From Streptomyces monomycini (GTDB lineage: Bacteria; Actinomycetota; Actinomycetes; Streptomycetales; Streptomycetaceae), in the NCBI RefSeq assembly GCF_022271435.1, contig NZ_JAFIQY010000023.1, forward strand, positions 1 through 64,000: a stretch of DNA of 64,000 nt, in the 5' to 3' direction. Within the stretch, counting starts at the first letter, position 1. Every line of letters begins with the position of its first letter. The position numbers were made by a program, and so were the translations under genes. The notes beneath the pieces are model-generated. The model was not told where the DNA came from, ran no database searches, and saw only the letters and a program-made list of their open reading frames with translations. Of this stretch, positions 42,543 to 50,923 are shown one piece after another.

Positions 42543-43415
42543 TCAGATGACGGGAGGGCGGCCCAGCCGGGTCAGGCGCCACACGGTACGCCACTTCATG
42601 GGGCGCCGGGGACCACCGGACGTGGCCCAGCCCTCCTTGAAGCCGCCCAGCCAGGCACGCAGCGCGGGCCGCGAGGGCCGCCGGGCCAGGGTGAGCAGGA
42701 ACCAGACACCGAGATAGACCGGGACCAGCGGGGCCGGAAGGTTTCGGCGGGCCAGCCAGACCCGGTTGCGGGCCACCATACGGTGGTAGACCGCGTGCCG
42801 GCTGGGGGCGTGCGTGGGGTGCAGCAGCACCATGTCGGCGCGGTAGTCGATCATCCAGCCCGCGTCCAGGGCCCGCCAGGCCAGGTCGGTCTCCTCATGG
42901 GCGTAGAAGAAGTCGTCGGGCAGCCCGCCGACCTCTTCGAAGACCTTCGTACGGACCGCGTTGGCGCCGCCCAGGAAGGTGGTGACCCGGGAGGACCGCA
43001 GCGGGTCGGAGGCGCGCAGCCGCGGCACGTGCCGACGCTGCGTCTCCCCCGTCTCCGGGTCCGCGATGCGGAAGCTGATGATGCCGAGCTTCTGGTCCCG
43101 GGCGAACGCCTCGCGGCACTGTTCGGCGGTGTCCGCCCGTTCCAGCAGCCCGTCGTCGTCCAGGAACAGCAGCACGTCCACCTCGCTGCCGCCCGGTCCG
43201 AACGCCTCGATGCCGACGTTGCGCCCGGCGGGGATGCCGACGTTCTCCGGCAGCTCCACGGTCCGTACGCCCTCGGGCAGGGCCGGCAGCGGCGAACCGT
43301 TGCCGACGACCACCACCTCGACCGGGTCGCCGTGCTGCTTGGCGACCGAGTCGAGCAGGGCGCGCAGCTCCTCGGGGCGGTTGCCCATGGTCAGGACGAC
43401 AGCGCCGACCTTCAT
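42543..43415 (-). CDS. Family 2 glycosyltransferase
   Basis: ATG at 43415, 290 residues. VGAVVLTMGNRPEELRALLD starts the GT-A fold; LLFLDDDGLL holds the DxD-type metal motif and FFYAHEETDLAWR the catalytic-base region (ED/EE-D). The C-terminal part has amphipathic helices (VPVYLGVWFLLTLARR) suggesting membrane contact. Sugar donor and acceptor are unknown. It lies between the exporter and the CDP-alcohol enzymes in one run of minus-strand genes. Confidence 0.9.
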   Translation of the reverse strand: MKVGAVVLTMGNRPEELRALLDSVAKQHGDPVEVVVVGNGSPLPALPEGVRTVELPENVGIPAGRNVGIEAFGPGGSEVDVLLFLDDDGLLERADTAEQCREAFARDQKLGIISFRIADPETGETQRRHVPRLRASDPLRSSRVTTFLGGANAVRTKVFEEVGGLPDDFFYAHEETDLAWRALDAGWMIDYRADMVLLHPTHAPSRHAVYHRMVARNRVWLARRNLPAPLVPVYLGVWFLLTLARRPSRPALRAWLGGFKEGWATSGGPRRPMKWRTVWRLTRLGRPPVI

Positions 43416-43429
43416 CGCTCGCGCCCCCG

Positions 43430-44209
43430 TCACTTGAGCCTGCTGGAGGCGAGGATGGACACCAGGTGGAGCAGCGTCTGGAGGAGCGCGATACCGGCCA
43501 TCACCGCGACGCCGAGCCGCGAGAAGAACAGGTCGCCCCGGGCCGCGTCCACGATCGCCAGGACCAGGATCACCAGCGACGCCTCGATGCCGAGGATCAG
43601 CCGGTGGAACTTGAGCGCGGCGGCGGCCTTGCGGGCCAGCGCCATGCCGGACGAGCGCGGCTCGGACGCCGCCTCCTTGACCGGCGGCAGCCCGCCCTGA
43701 TGGCGGGCGACACCGACCAGGTCGGTCTCGGCCTTGATCAGGATCGCGCCGAGGGCGGCCAGGGTGCCCAGGAAGGCCCACAGCCAGTCGATCCGTCCGG
43801 AGCCCCACAGGTCGGCGGCGCGCAGTCCGAAGCCGACGAGTACGGCGGCGTCGGTCAGATAGGCCCCGACCCGGTCCAGGTACACCCCGCCGAGCGAGAA
43901 CTGCTTCTTCCAGCGGGCCACCTCGCCGTCGACACAGTCGAGCAGCAGGTAGAGCTGGACCATCAGCACCCCGAGGACGGCCCCCCAGATCCCGGGCACC
44001 AGCAGGGCCGGGGCCGCGAGGACGCCGAAGAGGGTCATCACATAGGTCAGCTGGTTCGGCGTGATCCTGGTGTTCACCAGGTACCGGTCGCAGCGCAGCG
44101 AGATCTCCCGCATGTACAGGCGACCGGCCCAGTGCTCACCGCTGCGCCGGTCCTTGACACCCGCGGGGTGCACGACCGGGCGGAGTTCAGCTACGGACGG
44201 CTTGTGCAT
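43430..44209 (-). CDS. CDP-alcohol phosphatidyltransferase family protein with an altered last Asp
   Basis: ATG at 44209, inside the end of the dehydrogenase gene by 23 bp; 259 residues with about six membrane helices. The family signature D(x2)DG(x2)AR(x8)G(x3)D(x3)D reads DCVDGEVAR, then GVYLDRVGA, so the fourth Asp, the usual general base, is Ala here. The first three Asp that bind metal are kept. The family moves a phospho-alcohol from a CDP carrier to an acceptor alcohol. Whether this protein is active is uncertain. It may work with the second family member at 45970-47763. Confidence 0.88.
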   Translation of the reverse strand: MHKPSVAELRPVVHPAGVKDRRSGEHWAGRLYMREISLRCDRYLVNTRITPNQLTYVMTLFGVLAAPALLVPGIWGAVLGVLMVQLYLLLDCVDGEVARWKKQFSLGGVYLDRVGAYLTDAAVLVGFGLRAADLWGSGRIDWLWAFLGTLAALGAILIKAETDLVGVARHQGGLPPVKEAASEPRSSGMALARKAAAALKFHRLILGIEASLVILVLAIVDAARGDLFFSRLGVAVMAGIALLQTLLHLVSILASSRLK

Positions 44210-45248
44210 AGTCGGCGTATGCGTCCCTGATCTGGTCGGTGGACAGGTCGAGGTGTTCGAGGATCGTGTAGCGGCCGGGGCGGGTCCGCGGCGCGTAGGC
44301 GACGGCCTCGACGAACTCTTCGTCGCTGAAGCCGATCTCGCCGGGCGTCACCGGCAGGCCGTGCCGCCGCAGCACCTCGATCATCAGCCCGCAGGTCTCC
44401 TTGTCCCCGCGCAGGTGCGTGGCGAAGGCGGCGCCCAGGCCGCACTGCTCGCCGTGGCTCGCCGCCCGCTTGGGGAAGAGGAGGTCGAAGGCGTGGTTGA
44501 TCTCGTGGCAGGCGCCGGAGGCCGGGCGGCTGTCGCCGGCCACGGACATCGAGATACCGGTGAGGACCAGGCCCTCGGCCAGCACCTGGAGGAAGCCGTC
44601 GTCGCCGACGCCGCCGGGGTGGCGCAGCACGGCCTCGCCGGCCTGGCGTGCCATGGCGGCGGCCAGTCCGTCGATGTCCTCGCCGGTCTCGCGGTGCGAC
44701 AGCTCCCAGTCCGCGACGGCGGAGATGTTGGAGATGGCGTCGCCGATGCCGGACCGGACGAAGCGGACCGGGGCCTCGCGGATGACGTCGAGGTCGATCA
44801 CCACGGCGATCGGGTTGGGCACGCCGTAGGAGCCGCGGCCCGCGTCGTTGTCGAGGGTGGCCACCGGCGAGCACAGGCCGTCGTGCGACAGGTTCGTCGC
44901 GACGGCGACCAGCGGCAGGCCGATCCGGGCCGCCGCGTACTTCGCACAGTCGATGATCTTGCCGCCGCCGAGGCCCACGACCGCGTCGTAGTGGCCCTTC
45001 TTCATGGCGTCGCCGAGCTTGATCGCTTCGTCCAGCGTGCCGCCGCCGACCTCGTACCAGTCGGCGCCGGGCAGCGCGGGGGCCAGCCGCTCCCGCAGCC
45101 GGGCGCCCGAGCCGCCGCTGATGGCGACGGCGAGCTTCCCGGACGCGGAGATGCGCTGATCGGCCAGCAGGCCCGCCAGGTCGTCCAGTGCGCCGGCGCT
45201 GATGTCGACGACGACCGGGGACGGAATGAGGCGGGTCAGTACCGGCAT
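44187..45248 (-). CDS. Iron-containing alcohol dehydrogenase, sn-glycerol-1-phosphate dehydrogenase-like
   Basis: 353 residues; its start overlaps the nucleotidyltransferase end by 13 bp. The nucleotide site is VGLGGGKIIDCAKY, with VATNLSHDGLCSPVA characteristic of G1P dehydrogenase/AraM and DOI-synthase relatives. Probable metal ligands are Asp in SGIGDAISN and His in ACHEINHAFD and SHGEQCGLG. The likely reaction is dihydroxyacetone phosphate to sn-glycerol-1-phosphate. In bacteria such enzymes make unusual glycerophosphate lipids or polymers. The specific substrate is inferred. Confidence 0.85.
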   Translation of the reverse strand: MPVLTRLIPSPVVVDISAGALDDLAGLLADQRISASGKLAVAISGGSGARLRERLAPALPGADWYEVGGGTLDEAIKLGDAMKKGHYDAVVGLGGGKIIDCAKYAAARIGLPLVAVATNLSHDGLCSPVATLDNDAGRGSYGVPNPIAVVIDLDVIREAPVRFVRSGIGDAISNISAVADWELSHRETGEDIDGLAAAMARQAGEAVLRHPGGVGDDGFLQVLAEGLVLTGISMSVAGDSRPASGACHEINHAFDLLFPKRAASHGEQCGLGAAFATHLRGDKETCGLMIEVLRRHGLPVTPGEIGFSDEEFVEAVAYAPRTRPGRYTILEHLDLSTDQIRDAYADYAQAVRS

Positions 45249-45973
45249 GCGATCTCACGGCCCTTCGCGAGGTCGTCGTGGTTGTCGATCTCGACCCACG
45301 CGACCTCGCCGATCGGTGCCACGTCGATCTTGAAGCCGCGGTTGACCAGCTCCTGGTAGCCGTCCTCGTAGTACAGGTCGGGGTCGCGCTCGAAGGTGGT
45401 CTTCAGCGCGTCCGCGAGCTCCTCGGCGGCCGAGCCCTCGATGAGGGTCACGCCGATGTACTCACCGGTGGCCTCGGCGGGGTCCATCAGCTTCGTGATC
45501 TTCCGGGCGCCCTTGTCGGGGTCGACGACGACCTTCATCTCCTCGTCGGCGAGCTGCTTGACCGTGTCCAGCGCCATGATGATCTTCCGGCCTTCGCCAC
45601 GGGCGGCGAGCAGCGTCCGCTCGACGGAGACCGGGTGCACGGTGTCACCGTTGGCGAGGATCACGTCGTGCTTGATCGCGTCCCGGCCGCACCACAGGGA
45701 GTAGGCGTTGTTCCACTCCTCGGCCTTGTCGTTGTCGATCAGCGTGAGCTTGAGGCCGTACTTCGCCTCCAGCGCCGCCTTGCGCTCGTACACGGCCTCC
45801 TTGCGGTAGCCGACGATGATCGCGACCTCGGTCAGGCCGATCTCGGCGAAGTTGCCGAGCGTCAGGTCCAGGATGGTGGTCTCACCATCGACCGGCACCA
45901 GCGCCTTGGGCAGGGTGTCGGTGTAGGGACGCAGACGCCGTCCGGCGCCGGCGGCCAGCACGAGGCCGATCAT
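45236..45973 (-). CDS. Nucleotidyltransferase (probably a CTP-dependent polyol/sugar-phosphate enzyme)
   Basis: ATG at 45973, overlapping the upstream gene end by four bases (ATGA); 245 residues. The NTP-transferase motif LAAGAGRRLRPYTDTLPKALVPV is at the N-terminus (GxGxRL...PK, quoted over two parts of the domain), with NGDTVHP as metal site and YYEDGYQEL near the end. LicC- and IPCT-like cytidylyltransferases look like this. With two CDP-alcohol transferases next door, formation of a CDP-polyol is the simplest role. Nucleotide preference is not provable by eye. Confidence 0.85.
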   Translation of the reverse strand: MIGLVLAAGAGRRLRPYTDTLPKALVPVDGETTILDLTLGNFAEIGLTEVAIIVGYRKEAVYERKAALEAKYGLKLTLIDNDKAEEWNNAYSLWCGRDAIKHDVILANGDTVHPVSVERTLLAARGEGRKIIMALDTVKQLADEEMKVVVDPDKGARKITKLMDPAEATGEYIGVTLIEGSAAEELADALKTTFERDPDLYYEDGYQELVNRGFKIDVAPIGEVAWVEIDNHDDLAKGREIACRY

Positions 45974-47763
45974 GCGGGTTCTCCTTCATCGTGTACGGCG
46001 GGTGCTCCGGAGGACACCCAGAAGCGGATGCTCTCCACGAGCACCAGCAGCGCCAAAACCAGTGCCAGGACCGTCAGCGCGATTGTGAAACCTGAGCCGT
46101 GCAGCAGAGCCGCCAGGAGGACGACGAGCAGCGTGCGCCCCTCGTGCCCGCCGGCCGCCCGCACCAGCCAACGCGGCGGGGCCCCCGTGCCGACGCGGAT
46201 GCGGTAGACGGTGTCGTAGTGATGGTAGGCGACCGCCGCCACCAGGCCGAACGCCGCGGGCAGCGCCTGGTCGGCGTCGGAGCGGGCCGCCACCACCAGG
46301 ATGGCGACGTATTCGCCCACGCGGAACAGCGGCGGCACGAGCCAGTCGAGCGGGCCCTTGAGGGGGCGGGCGACGGCCTGGCCGGAGAAGAGGGCGTAGC
46401 CGACCGCGACGACCACGGTCGTCCAGGTCACCGGCTCGTCCTGGAAGATCACCCAGGTCAGCAGGCAGGCGGCGCCGAGGAAGGCCAGGACGGGGGCGGT
46501 GAAGGCACCGCCGGTGCCGCCCCGGGCGAACAGCCCGGCGAGCGGCCCGGAGTCCGCGAGGTCGGCGAGTGCGGCCGCCGCCCGGTCGGTCCGCCGCGCG
46601 CGCCGCGTCAGCGAGCGCAGCACCCGGCCCGCCGTGGTGTAGCAGGCGGCCAGGGCGCAGCCGACGAGCAGCGCGTAGAAGACGATGCGCGGGGTGGTGA
46701 ACGCGGTCAGTACGGCGATCATCGCCCAGCGTTCGCCGATGGGGAGCACGATCATCCGGCGGACCCAGACCGTCCAGCCGACGCTGTCGAGCCGGTCGGA
46801 CAGGGCCGCGGTGGGGCTGGTGTTGCCGGTGGCATCGTGGTTCGCCTCGTTGAAGGAGAAATCGACGACATGCCGGCAGGTCTGGAGGACCATCGCCCCC
46901 AGAGCCAGGGCCCACACATCGTCGCCGCCGCGCGCCGCGCCGAGCGCGAGGCCCGCGTAGTACGCGTACTCCTTCGCGCGGTCGAAGGTGGCGTCGAGCC
47001 AGGCACCCATCGTCGAGTACTGGAGCGAGTAGCGGGCGAGCTGCCCGTCGGCGCAGTCCAGGACGAAGGAGAAGATCAGGAGCAGCCCGGCGGCGATGAA
47101 GCCGCCGCGGCTGCCGGTGGCCGCGCAGCCCGCCGCGATCACCGCGGTGAGCAGCGACGCCGTGGTGACCTGGTTGGGGGTCAGGCCGCGGCGCGCGCAC
47201 CAGCGGGCGATGTAGCGGGAGTACGGGCTGATGCAGAAGGTGGTGAAGAACCCGTCACGGGCCTTGACCGCGGTACGCAGCCGTACGGCCTCGTCGTCGA
47301 CGGCGGCGACGGCCTCCTCGGCCGTGGCGCGCTCGGCGGGCGTCAGCGGGACGGTGGCGACCAGGCTGCCCAGTTCGACGCGCTGCAACGCGGCGTCCCC
47401 GGCCTCCAGGGTCTCGGCGAGCGCGTCCGGCAGGACGTCCACGCGGTAGCGGGTGCCGGGCCCCGCGGGGACCGCGGTGGCGGCGCGCTGGAGCGCGGCG
47501 CGCGCCTCGGGCTGCGCGGTGACGGCGCCCGGCACCGCGGCGGCCGGGAAGCGCGGGTCGGTCAGCGCCAGCCGGAGGCTGTGCAGGTGACCCACGAAAC
47601 GGGGGTCGACCACGGCGACGCGTTCATCGGCCGGGACCGCGGCGAGCGCGTCGGCCACGGCCGCGGCACCGTCCGCCGTACGGACGTCGAAACCCAGCGA
47701 GCGCAGGGCGGCTTCGAGCGGCGACCCGGCGACCGGCGGACCGGTGAGGATGGCGGTCGACAG
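45970..47763 (-). CDS. DUF5941-type protein with CDP-alcohol phosphatidyltransferase domain; likely CTG start
   Basis: The annotated-looking GTG at 47658 would remove 35 conserved-looking residues (STAILTGPPVAGSPLEAAL...). The frame continues upstream without ATG, GTG or TTG to a stop just beyond, and AAGGAG at 47773-47778 lies nine bases before CTG 47763, so CTG is the probable start; 597 residues. Residues about 1-150 are a soluble domain of unknown role. Then comes a complete CDP-alcohol motif: DCADGQLAR, GAWLDATFD, with all four Asp. Ten or so membrane helices follow, including a second hydrophobic half. First gene of the operon. Confidence 0.85.
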   Translation of the reverse strand: MSTAILTGPPVAGSPLEAALRSLGFDVRTADGAAAVADALAAVPADERVAVVDPRFVGHLHSLRLALTDPRFPAAAVPGAVTAQPEARAALQRAATAVPAGPGTRYRVDVLPDALAETLEAGDAALQRVELGSLVATVPLTPAERATAEEAVAAVDDEAVRLRTAVKARDGFFTTFCISPYSRYIARWCARRGLTPNQVTTASLLTAVIAAGCAATGSRGGFIAAGLLLIFSFVLDCADGQLARYSLQYSTMGAWLDATFDRAKEYAYYAGLALGAARGGDDVWALALGAMVLQTCRHVVDFSFNEANHDATGNTSPTAALSDRLDSVGWTVWVRRMIVLPIGERWAMIAVLTAFTTPRIVFYALLVGCALAACYTTAGRVLRSLTRRARRTDRAAAALADLADSGPLAGLFARGGTGGAFTAPVLAFLGAACLLTWVIFQDEPVTWTTVVVAVGYALFSGQAVARPLKGPLDWLVPPLFRVGEYVAILVVAARSDADQALPAAFGLVAAVAYHHYDTVYRIRVGTGAPPRWLVRAAGGHEGRTLLVVLLAALLHGSGFTIALTVLALVLALLVLVESIRFWVSSGAPAVHDEGEPA

Positions 47764-48165
47764 ACGAACTCACTCCTTGAAAGCTGGCGAGGCCGCGCCG
47801 GTCGGTCCGCATTCGATACGGACTACCCGGGCAGCAGGCGTGGCACACCTGGGCCCCCAGGGGGCGGGTGGGCACGTCGGCAGAGGCTATCGGATCGCCG
47901 GATGCGGCCGTTCACCGCGCATTCACCGCACGATCGAGTGACCGCGGGCTGCGCCTGCCGCGATCATCATGGTGGATCAACGCACCCGGGAACAACTGAC
48001 GCCCGGATGCCGTGCCGGATATGGCAGGGCTGGTCCGGTGTGAGGGGATTGCCGGGGGTGGACAGCGGCGCGGGGGCGGGCGACGGTCCGCGCCGTCCTC
48101 GTCCGCGAGCTCGATCTTGTACGTCGCACCAGCCCCGCCGCTCAGGCGGACCGAGCGGCGTTGAT
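47764..48165. other. Intergenic region, divergent promoters
   Basis: About 400 bp between the minus-strand exporter operon and a small plus-strand gene. No coding frame has convincing composition. The operon's promoter must lie in it. I see no terminator or long repeat. Confidence 0.5.
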
Positions 48166-48171
48166 TAGAAT
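48166..48171 (+). promoter_or_regulatory. Probable -10 box of a leaderless gene
   Basis: TAGAAT matches the -10 consensus and ends eight bases before the ATG at 48180. No Shine-Dalgarno sequence is present, so transcription probably starts at or next to the start codon. Confidence 0.5.
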
Positions 48172-48179
48172 CGCTCCTC

Positions 48180-48539
48180 ATGTCGAAGCCTGATGAGCTG
48201 CTTGTCGATGTCGCGGCCTTGGTGGAGTCCGGGCAGAGCAACCAGATGATTCTGACTGTGGTAGCCGGTGGTGCTGTCATCACGGGACGGCTGGCTCCCG
48301 AAGCAGTCTGGAGGCAACGGGTGTCCGAGGTCCTGACGGACTCGGCCCGCCTCCACGAGTTCTCTGCCGCCTTCACCGCCACGACGTGTGAGGAGAAGGC
48401 GCCCACACATCTGCACTTCCATGTGGCACGGATTCTGCAGGGCACGGTGGGGATCCCGGAGACGGGCGGGATGTACCGCGTGGCGATCGATGACGTCAGC
48501 GCGTGGACCGTGGGCGACTTCAGCTATTCCGACCAGTGA
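48180..48539 (+). CDS. Small protein of unknown function
   Basis: ATG at 48180, 119 residues, no signal peptide. The N-terminus is helical (DELLVDVAALVESGQ) followed by strand-like ILTVVAGGAVITGRLAP, and HLHFHVARILQG lies in the C-terminal half. The overall pattern is faintly like GvpU-type accessory proteins, but no gas-vesicle genes are near and I would not name it so. A strong hairpin follows. Codon use is typical of the chromosome. Confidence 0.75.
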   Translation: MSKPDELLVDVAALVESGQSNQMILTVVAGGAVITGRLAPEAVWRQRVSEVLTDSARLHEFSAAFTATTCEEKAPTHLHFHVARILQGTVGIPETGGMYRVAIDDVSAWTVGDFSYSDQ

Positions 48540-48579
48540 CGAACAACGCCGCGCGCTGACGGACCGCACGGCACGCGGC

Positions 48580-48613
48580 GAGGGTCCGGCCGGCACCTGC
48601 CGGCCGGACCCTC
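48580..48613. terminator. Bidirectional terminator
   Basis: GAGGGTCCGGCCGGC at 48580-48594 and GCCGGCCGGACCCTC at 48599-48613 form a perfect 15-bp stem with a four-base loop, between two convergent genes. Confidence 0.85.
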
Positions 48614-48650
48614 ACTCATGTTCCGGTGGCGGCTCGCGTCTGCCCGTCGG

Positions 48651-48962
48651 TCAGACGGCGGCAGGGGCGCCGAGCTCCGCGGAAGCCCGCTGCAACGGGG
48701 TGAGGGCGCCCTCGGGCTCGGCGGTCTGGGGGAGGCCGGAGCAGGTGAAGCCGAGCCGAGTCATGGCCCGGACAACCTCACCGGCGCTGAAATCGCGGCG
48801 GTCCTGGCGCGTGATGACCTGACCGACCTGCTTGACCGGGTAGGTGCGGCGGCCGATGATCACGGACTCACCGTCGACCTGTTCGGGCTTGACGCCCTTC
48901 ATGGATTCCAGGACGCCGCTCTTGGTGAGGTCGAACGGGAAGCGGGCGATGACACAGCGCAT
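48651..48962 (-). CDS. Small conserved-looking protein of the cold-shock gene group
   Basis: ATG at 48962, 103 residues. It begins MRCVIARFPFDLTKSGV and contains GESVIIGRRTYPVKQVGQVI and a helix-rich middle (RQDRRDFSAGEVVRAMTRLGF). I recognise no enzyme motif. It follows the CBS and DEAD-box helicase genes on the same strand, an order I recall from other Streptomyces near cold-shock genes, so an RNA-related or cold-adaptation role is possible but unproven. Confidence 0.75.
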   Translation of the reverse strand: MRCVIARFPFDLTKSGVLESMKGVKPEQVDGESVIIGRRTYPVKQVGQVITRQDRRDFSAGEVVRAMTRLGFTCSGLPQTAEPEGALTPLQRASAELGAPAAV

Positions 48963-49014
48963 GATGCCTCACAGGGAGAAGAAGGGGATGGGGTTCCACC
49001 GCCGGTGAGGCGGT

Positions 49015-49419
49015 TCAGTGGGCAAGAGCGAGGACGCCCCGGACGCTGCCCTGGTCTTCGGCGACCCGCACCGCGGCGAGCCGACGGCCCGGCCCTGCGT
49101 GCTCGGCCACGGCGCCCGTGACCACGGGCGAGGTGAGCGGCCCGCTGCCGCCGAAGATGTCGCGCAGCCGGACCCGGTCGGTGTACGCGGGACTGTCGCG
49201 GACCGCGGTGAGCTGGGCCTGGGTGACCAGTTGGGTGCACGGGCCGTCGATGTCGCAGACGACCAGGTGCCCGGTGCGGGCGCCGGCCATGACGGACAGA
49301 GCGACTTCGATGGTCATGTCGTCGCAGACCTGCAATGCGCCTGCGTCCATGGCGTCCGCCGCGGTCTGGTGTGCGGTGGTGACGTTCGTCGAGCGGGGCT
49401 GCATCTGGACCAGCGTCAA
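49015..49419 (-). CDS. CBS-domain protein, probable TTG start
   Basis: AGGAGG lies exactly six bases before TTG 49419, which makes that the best start; the in-frame ATG at 49458 has no ribosome site and would place the AGGAGG inside the gene. This gives 134 residues. The sequence has a CBS pair: MDAGALQVCDDMTIEVALSV with HLVVCDIDGPC, then a second half with VRLRDIF and LAAVRVAEDQGSVRGVLAL. CBS pairs bind adenosyl nucleotides and regulate partners. It lies 46 bp after the helicase gene and is probably co-transcribed with it. Confidence 0.85.
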   Translation of the reverse strand: MTLVQMQPRSTNVTTAHQTAADAMDAGALQVCDDMTIEVALSVMAGARTGHLVVCDIDGPCTQLVTQAQLTAVRDSPAYTDRVRLRDIFGGSGPLTSPVVTGAVAEHAGPGRRLAAVRVAEDQGSVRGVLALAH

Positions 49420-49465
49420 AAGGTGCCTCCTGCAGTGGTGGGTCAGTTTCCTGATCATGAGGTTC

Positions 49466-50887
49466 CTAGGCCGCCGCCGCGTCGAAGGAGGTCTGCCGCG
49501 CCGACCCGCGCAGGGCAGCCGAGGCCGGGCTGCGCCGGCCCCGTGAGGAGGCGCTGCGCTTGCGTCGCCCGGGCACCGGCGCGGTGATCGTGACGGGGAC
49601 GCCGGAGGGCGTCCGGGCACCGGTGATCCGGCTCAGCGCCTCTTCGCCGATACGGATCTGAGTGGTCCGGGGCACGATCCCGGCGGCGGTCAGGAGACGG
49701 TTCATGCCGCGGCGCTGGCCGGGGGTGACGAGGGTGACGACCCTGCCCGACTCGCCGGCCCGCGCGGTGCGGCCGCCGCGGTGGAGGTAGTCCTTGTGGT
49801 CGGTCGGCGGGTCGATGTTGACGACCAGATCGAGGTTGTCGACGTGGATGCCGCGGGCGGCGACGTTCGTGGCGACGAGCACGGTGACGTGCCCGGTCTT
49901 GAACTGCGTCAGGGTCCGGGTGCGCTGGGGCTGGGTCTTGCCGCCGTGCAGTGCGGCTGCCCGTACCCCACTGTTCAGCAGGTGCGTGGTGAGCTTGTCG
50001 ACGGCGTGCTTGGTGTCCAGGAACATGATCACCCGGCCGTCGCGGGCCGCGATCTCGGTGGTCGTACGGTTCTTGTCCGCGCCCTGCACGTGCAGTACGT
50101 GGTGCTCCATCGTGGTGACCGCACCGGCGGACGGGTCGACGGAGTGGACGACCGGGTCGGTGAGGTAGCGGCGGACCAGAAGGTCGACGTTGCGGTCGAG
50201 GGTGGCGGAGAACAGCATCCGCTGGCCTTCGGGGCGGACCTGGTCCAGGAGTGCGGTGACCTGGGGCATGAAGCCCATGTCGGCCATCTGGTCGGCCTCG
50301 TCCAGGACGGTGGTCGCGACCTGGTCGAGCCGGCAGTCACCGCGGTCGATGAGGTCCTTGAGCCGGCCCGGCGTGGCGACGACGACTTCGGCGCCGCCCC
50401 GCAGCGCGTTGGCCTGCCTGCCGATCGACACTCCGCCGACGACGGTGGCCAGGCGCAGCTGCACCGAGCGGGCGTAGGGGGCGAGCGCGTCGGTCACCTG
50501 CTGGGCCAGCTCACGCGTCGGGACGAGGACCAGGGCCAGCGGCCGGCGGGGCTCGGCGCGCCGGCCGGCGGTGCGGGCCAGCAGGGCCAGGCCGAAGGCG
50601 AGGGTCTTGCCGGATCCGGTGCGTCCGCGCCCCAGGGCGTCACGGCCCGCGAGAGTGTCGGGCAGGGTCGCCCCCTGGATCGGGAACGGGACGCTCACGC
50701 CCTGCGCGGTCAGCGCGGCCAGCAGCTGGGCGGGCATGTCGAGGTCGGCGAACGCCTCGACCGCGGGCAGTGCGGGAGTGACCGTCTTCGGCAGGGCGAA
50801 CTCGCCCGAGGGCGCGGCGGTCCGCCGACCGTGGCCGCCGGTGCGGCGGGGGCGGGAGGTGCGGTCGTTCGTACGCGTGGGGTTCAT
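49466..50887 (-). CDS. DEAD-box RNA helicase
   Basis: ATG at 50887, 473 residues. Motifs in order: Q motif with FPIQGATLP, motif I GRTGSGKT, Ia PTRELAQQ, Ib TPGRL, II DEAD (VLDEADQMADMGF), III SAT, IV MFLDTK, V ATNVAARGIHV and VI HRGGRTARAG. The C-terminal tail is Arg/Ser-rich, as in RhlE-like helicases that bind structured RNA. The N-terminal tail is basic. A perfect hairpin overlaps its ribosome binding site (50897-50923). With CspA next to it, a role in unwinding RNA in the cold is likely. Confidence 0.95.
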   Translation of the reverse strand: MNPTRTNDRTSRPRRTGGHGRRTAAPSGEFALPKTVTPALPAVEAFADLDMPAQLLAALTAQGVSVPFPIQGATLPDTLAGRDALGRGRTGSGKTLAFGLALLARTAGRRAEPRRPLALVLVPTRELAQQVTDALAPYARSVQLRLATVVGGVSIGRQANALRGGAEVVVATPGRLKDLIDRGDCRLDQVATTVLDEADQMADMGFMPQVTALLDQVRPEGQRMLFSATLDRNVDLLVRRYLTDPVVHSVDPSAGAVTTMEHHVLHVQGADKNRTTTEIAARDGRVIMFLDTKHAVDKLTTHLLNSGVRAAALHGGKTQPQRTRTLTQFKTGHVTVLVATNVAARGIHVDNLDLVVNIDPPTDHKDYLHRGGRTARAGESGRVVTLVTPGQRRGMNRLLTAAGIVPRTTQIRIGEEALSRITGARTPSGVPVTITAPVPGRRKRSASSRGRRSPASAALRGSARQTSFDAAAA

Positions 50888-50896
50888 CGGGGAACC

Positions 50897-50923
50897 TTCC
50901 TTGATACGGCACGTATCAAGGAA
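50897..50923 (-). promoter_or_regulatory. Perfect 12-bp inverted repeat overlapping the helicase ribosome binding site
   Basis: TTCCTTGATACG (50897-50908) and CGTATCAAGGAA (50912-50923) are exact inverted copies with a three-base loop. In the helicase mRNA the 3' arm ends in AAGGAA, which merges with the Shine-Dalgarno AAGGAAGG about ten bases before the ATG. The hairpin would block ribosome binding when formed. Alternatively the 27-bp palindrome is a DNA operator. Confidence 0.6.

Noticed and set aside
48180..48539. Naming the 119-residue protein a gas-vesicle GvpU homologue
   Set aside because: The resemblance is faint and there are no gvp genes in the window.
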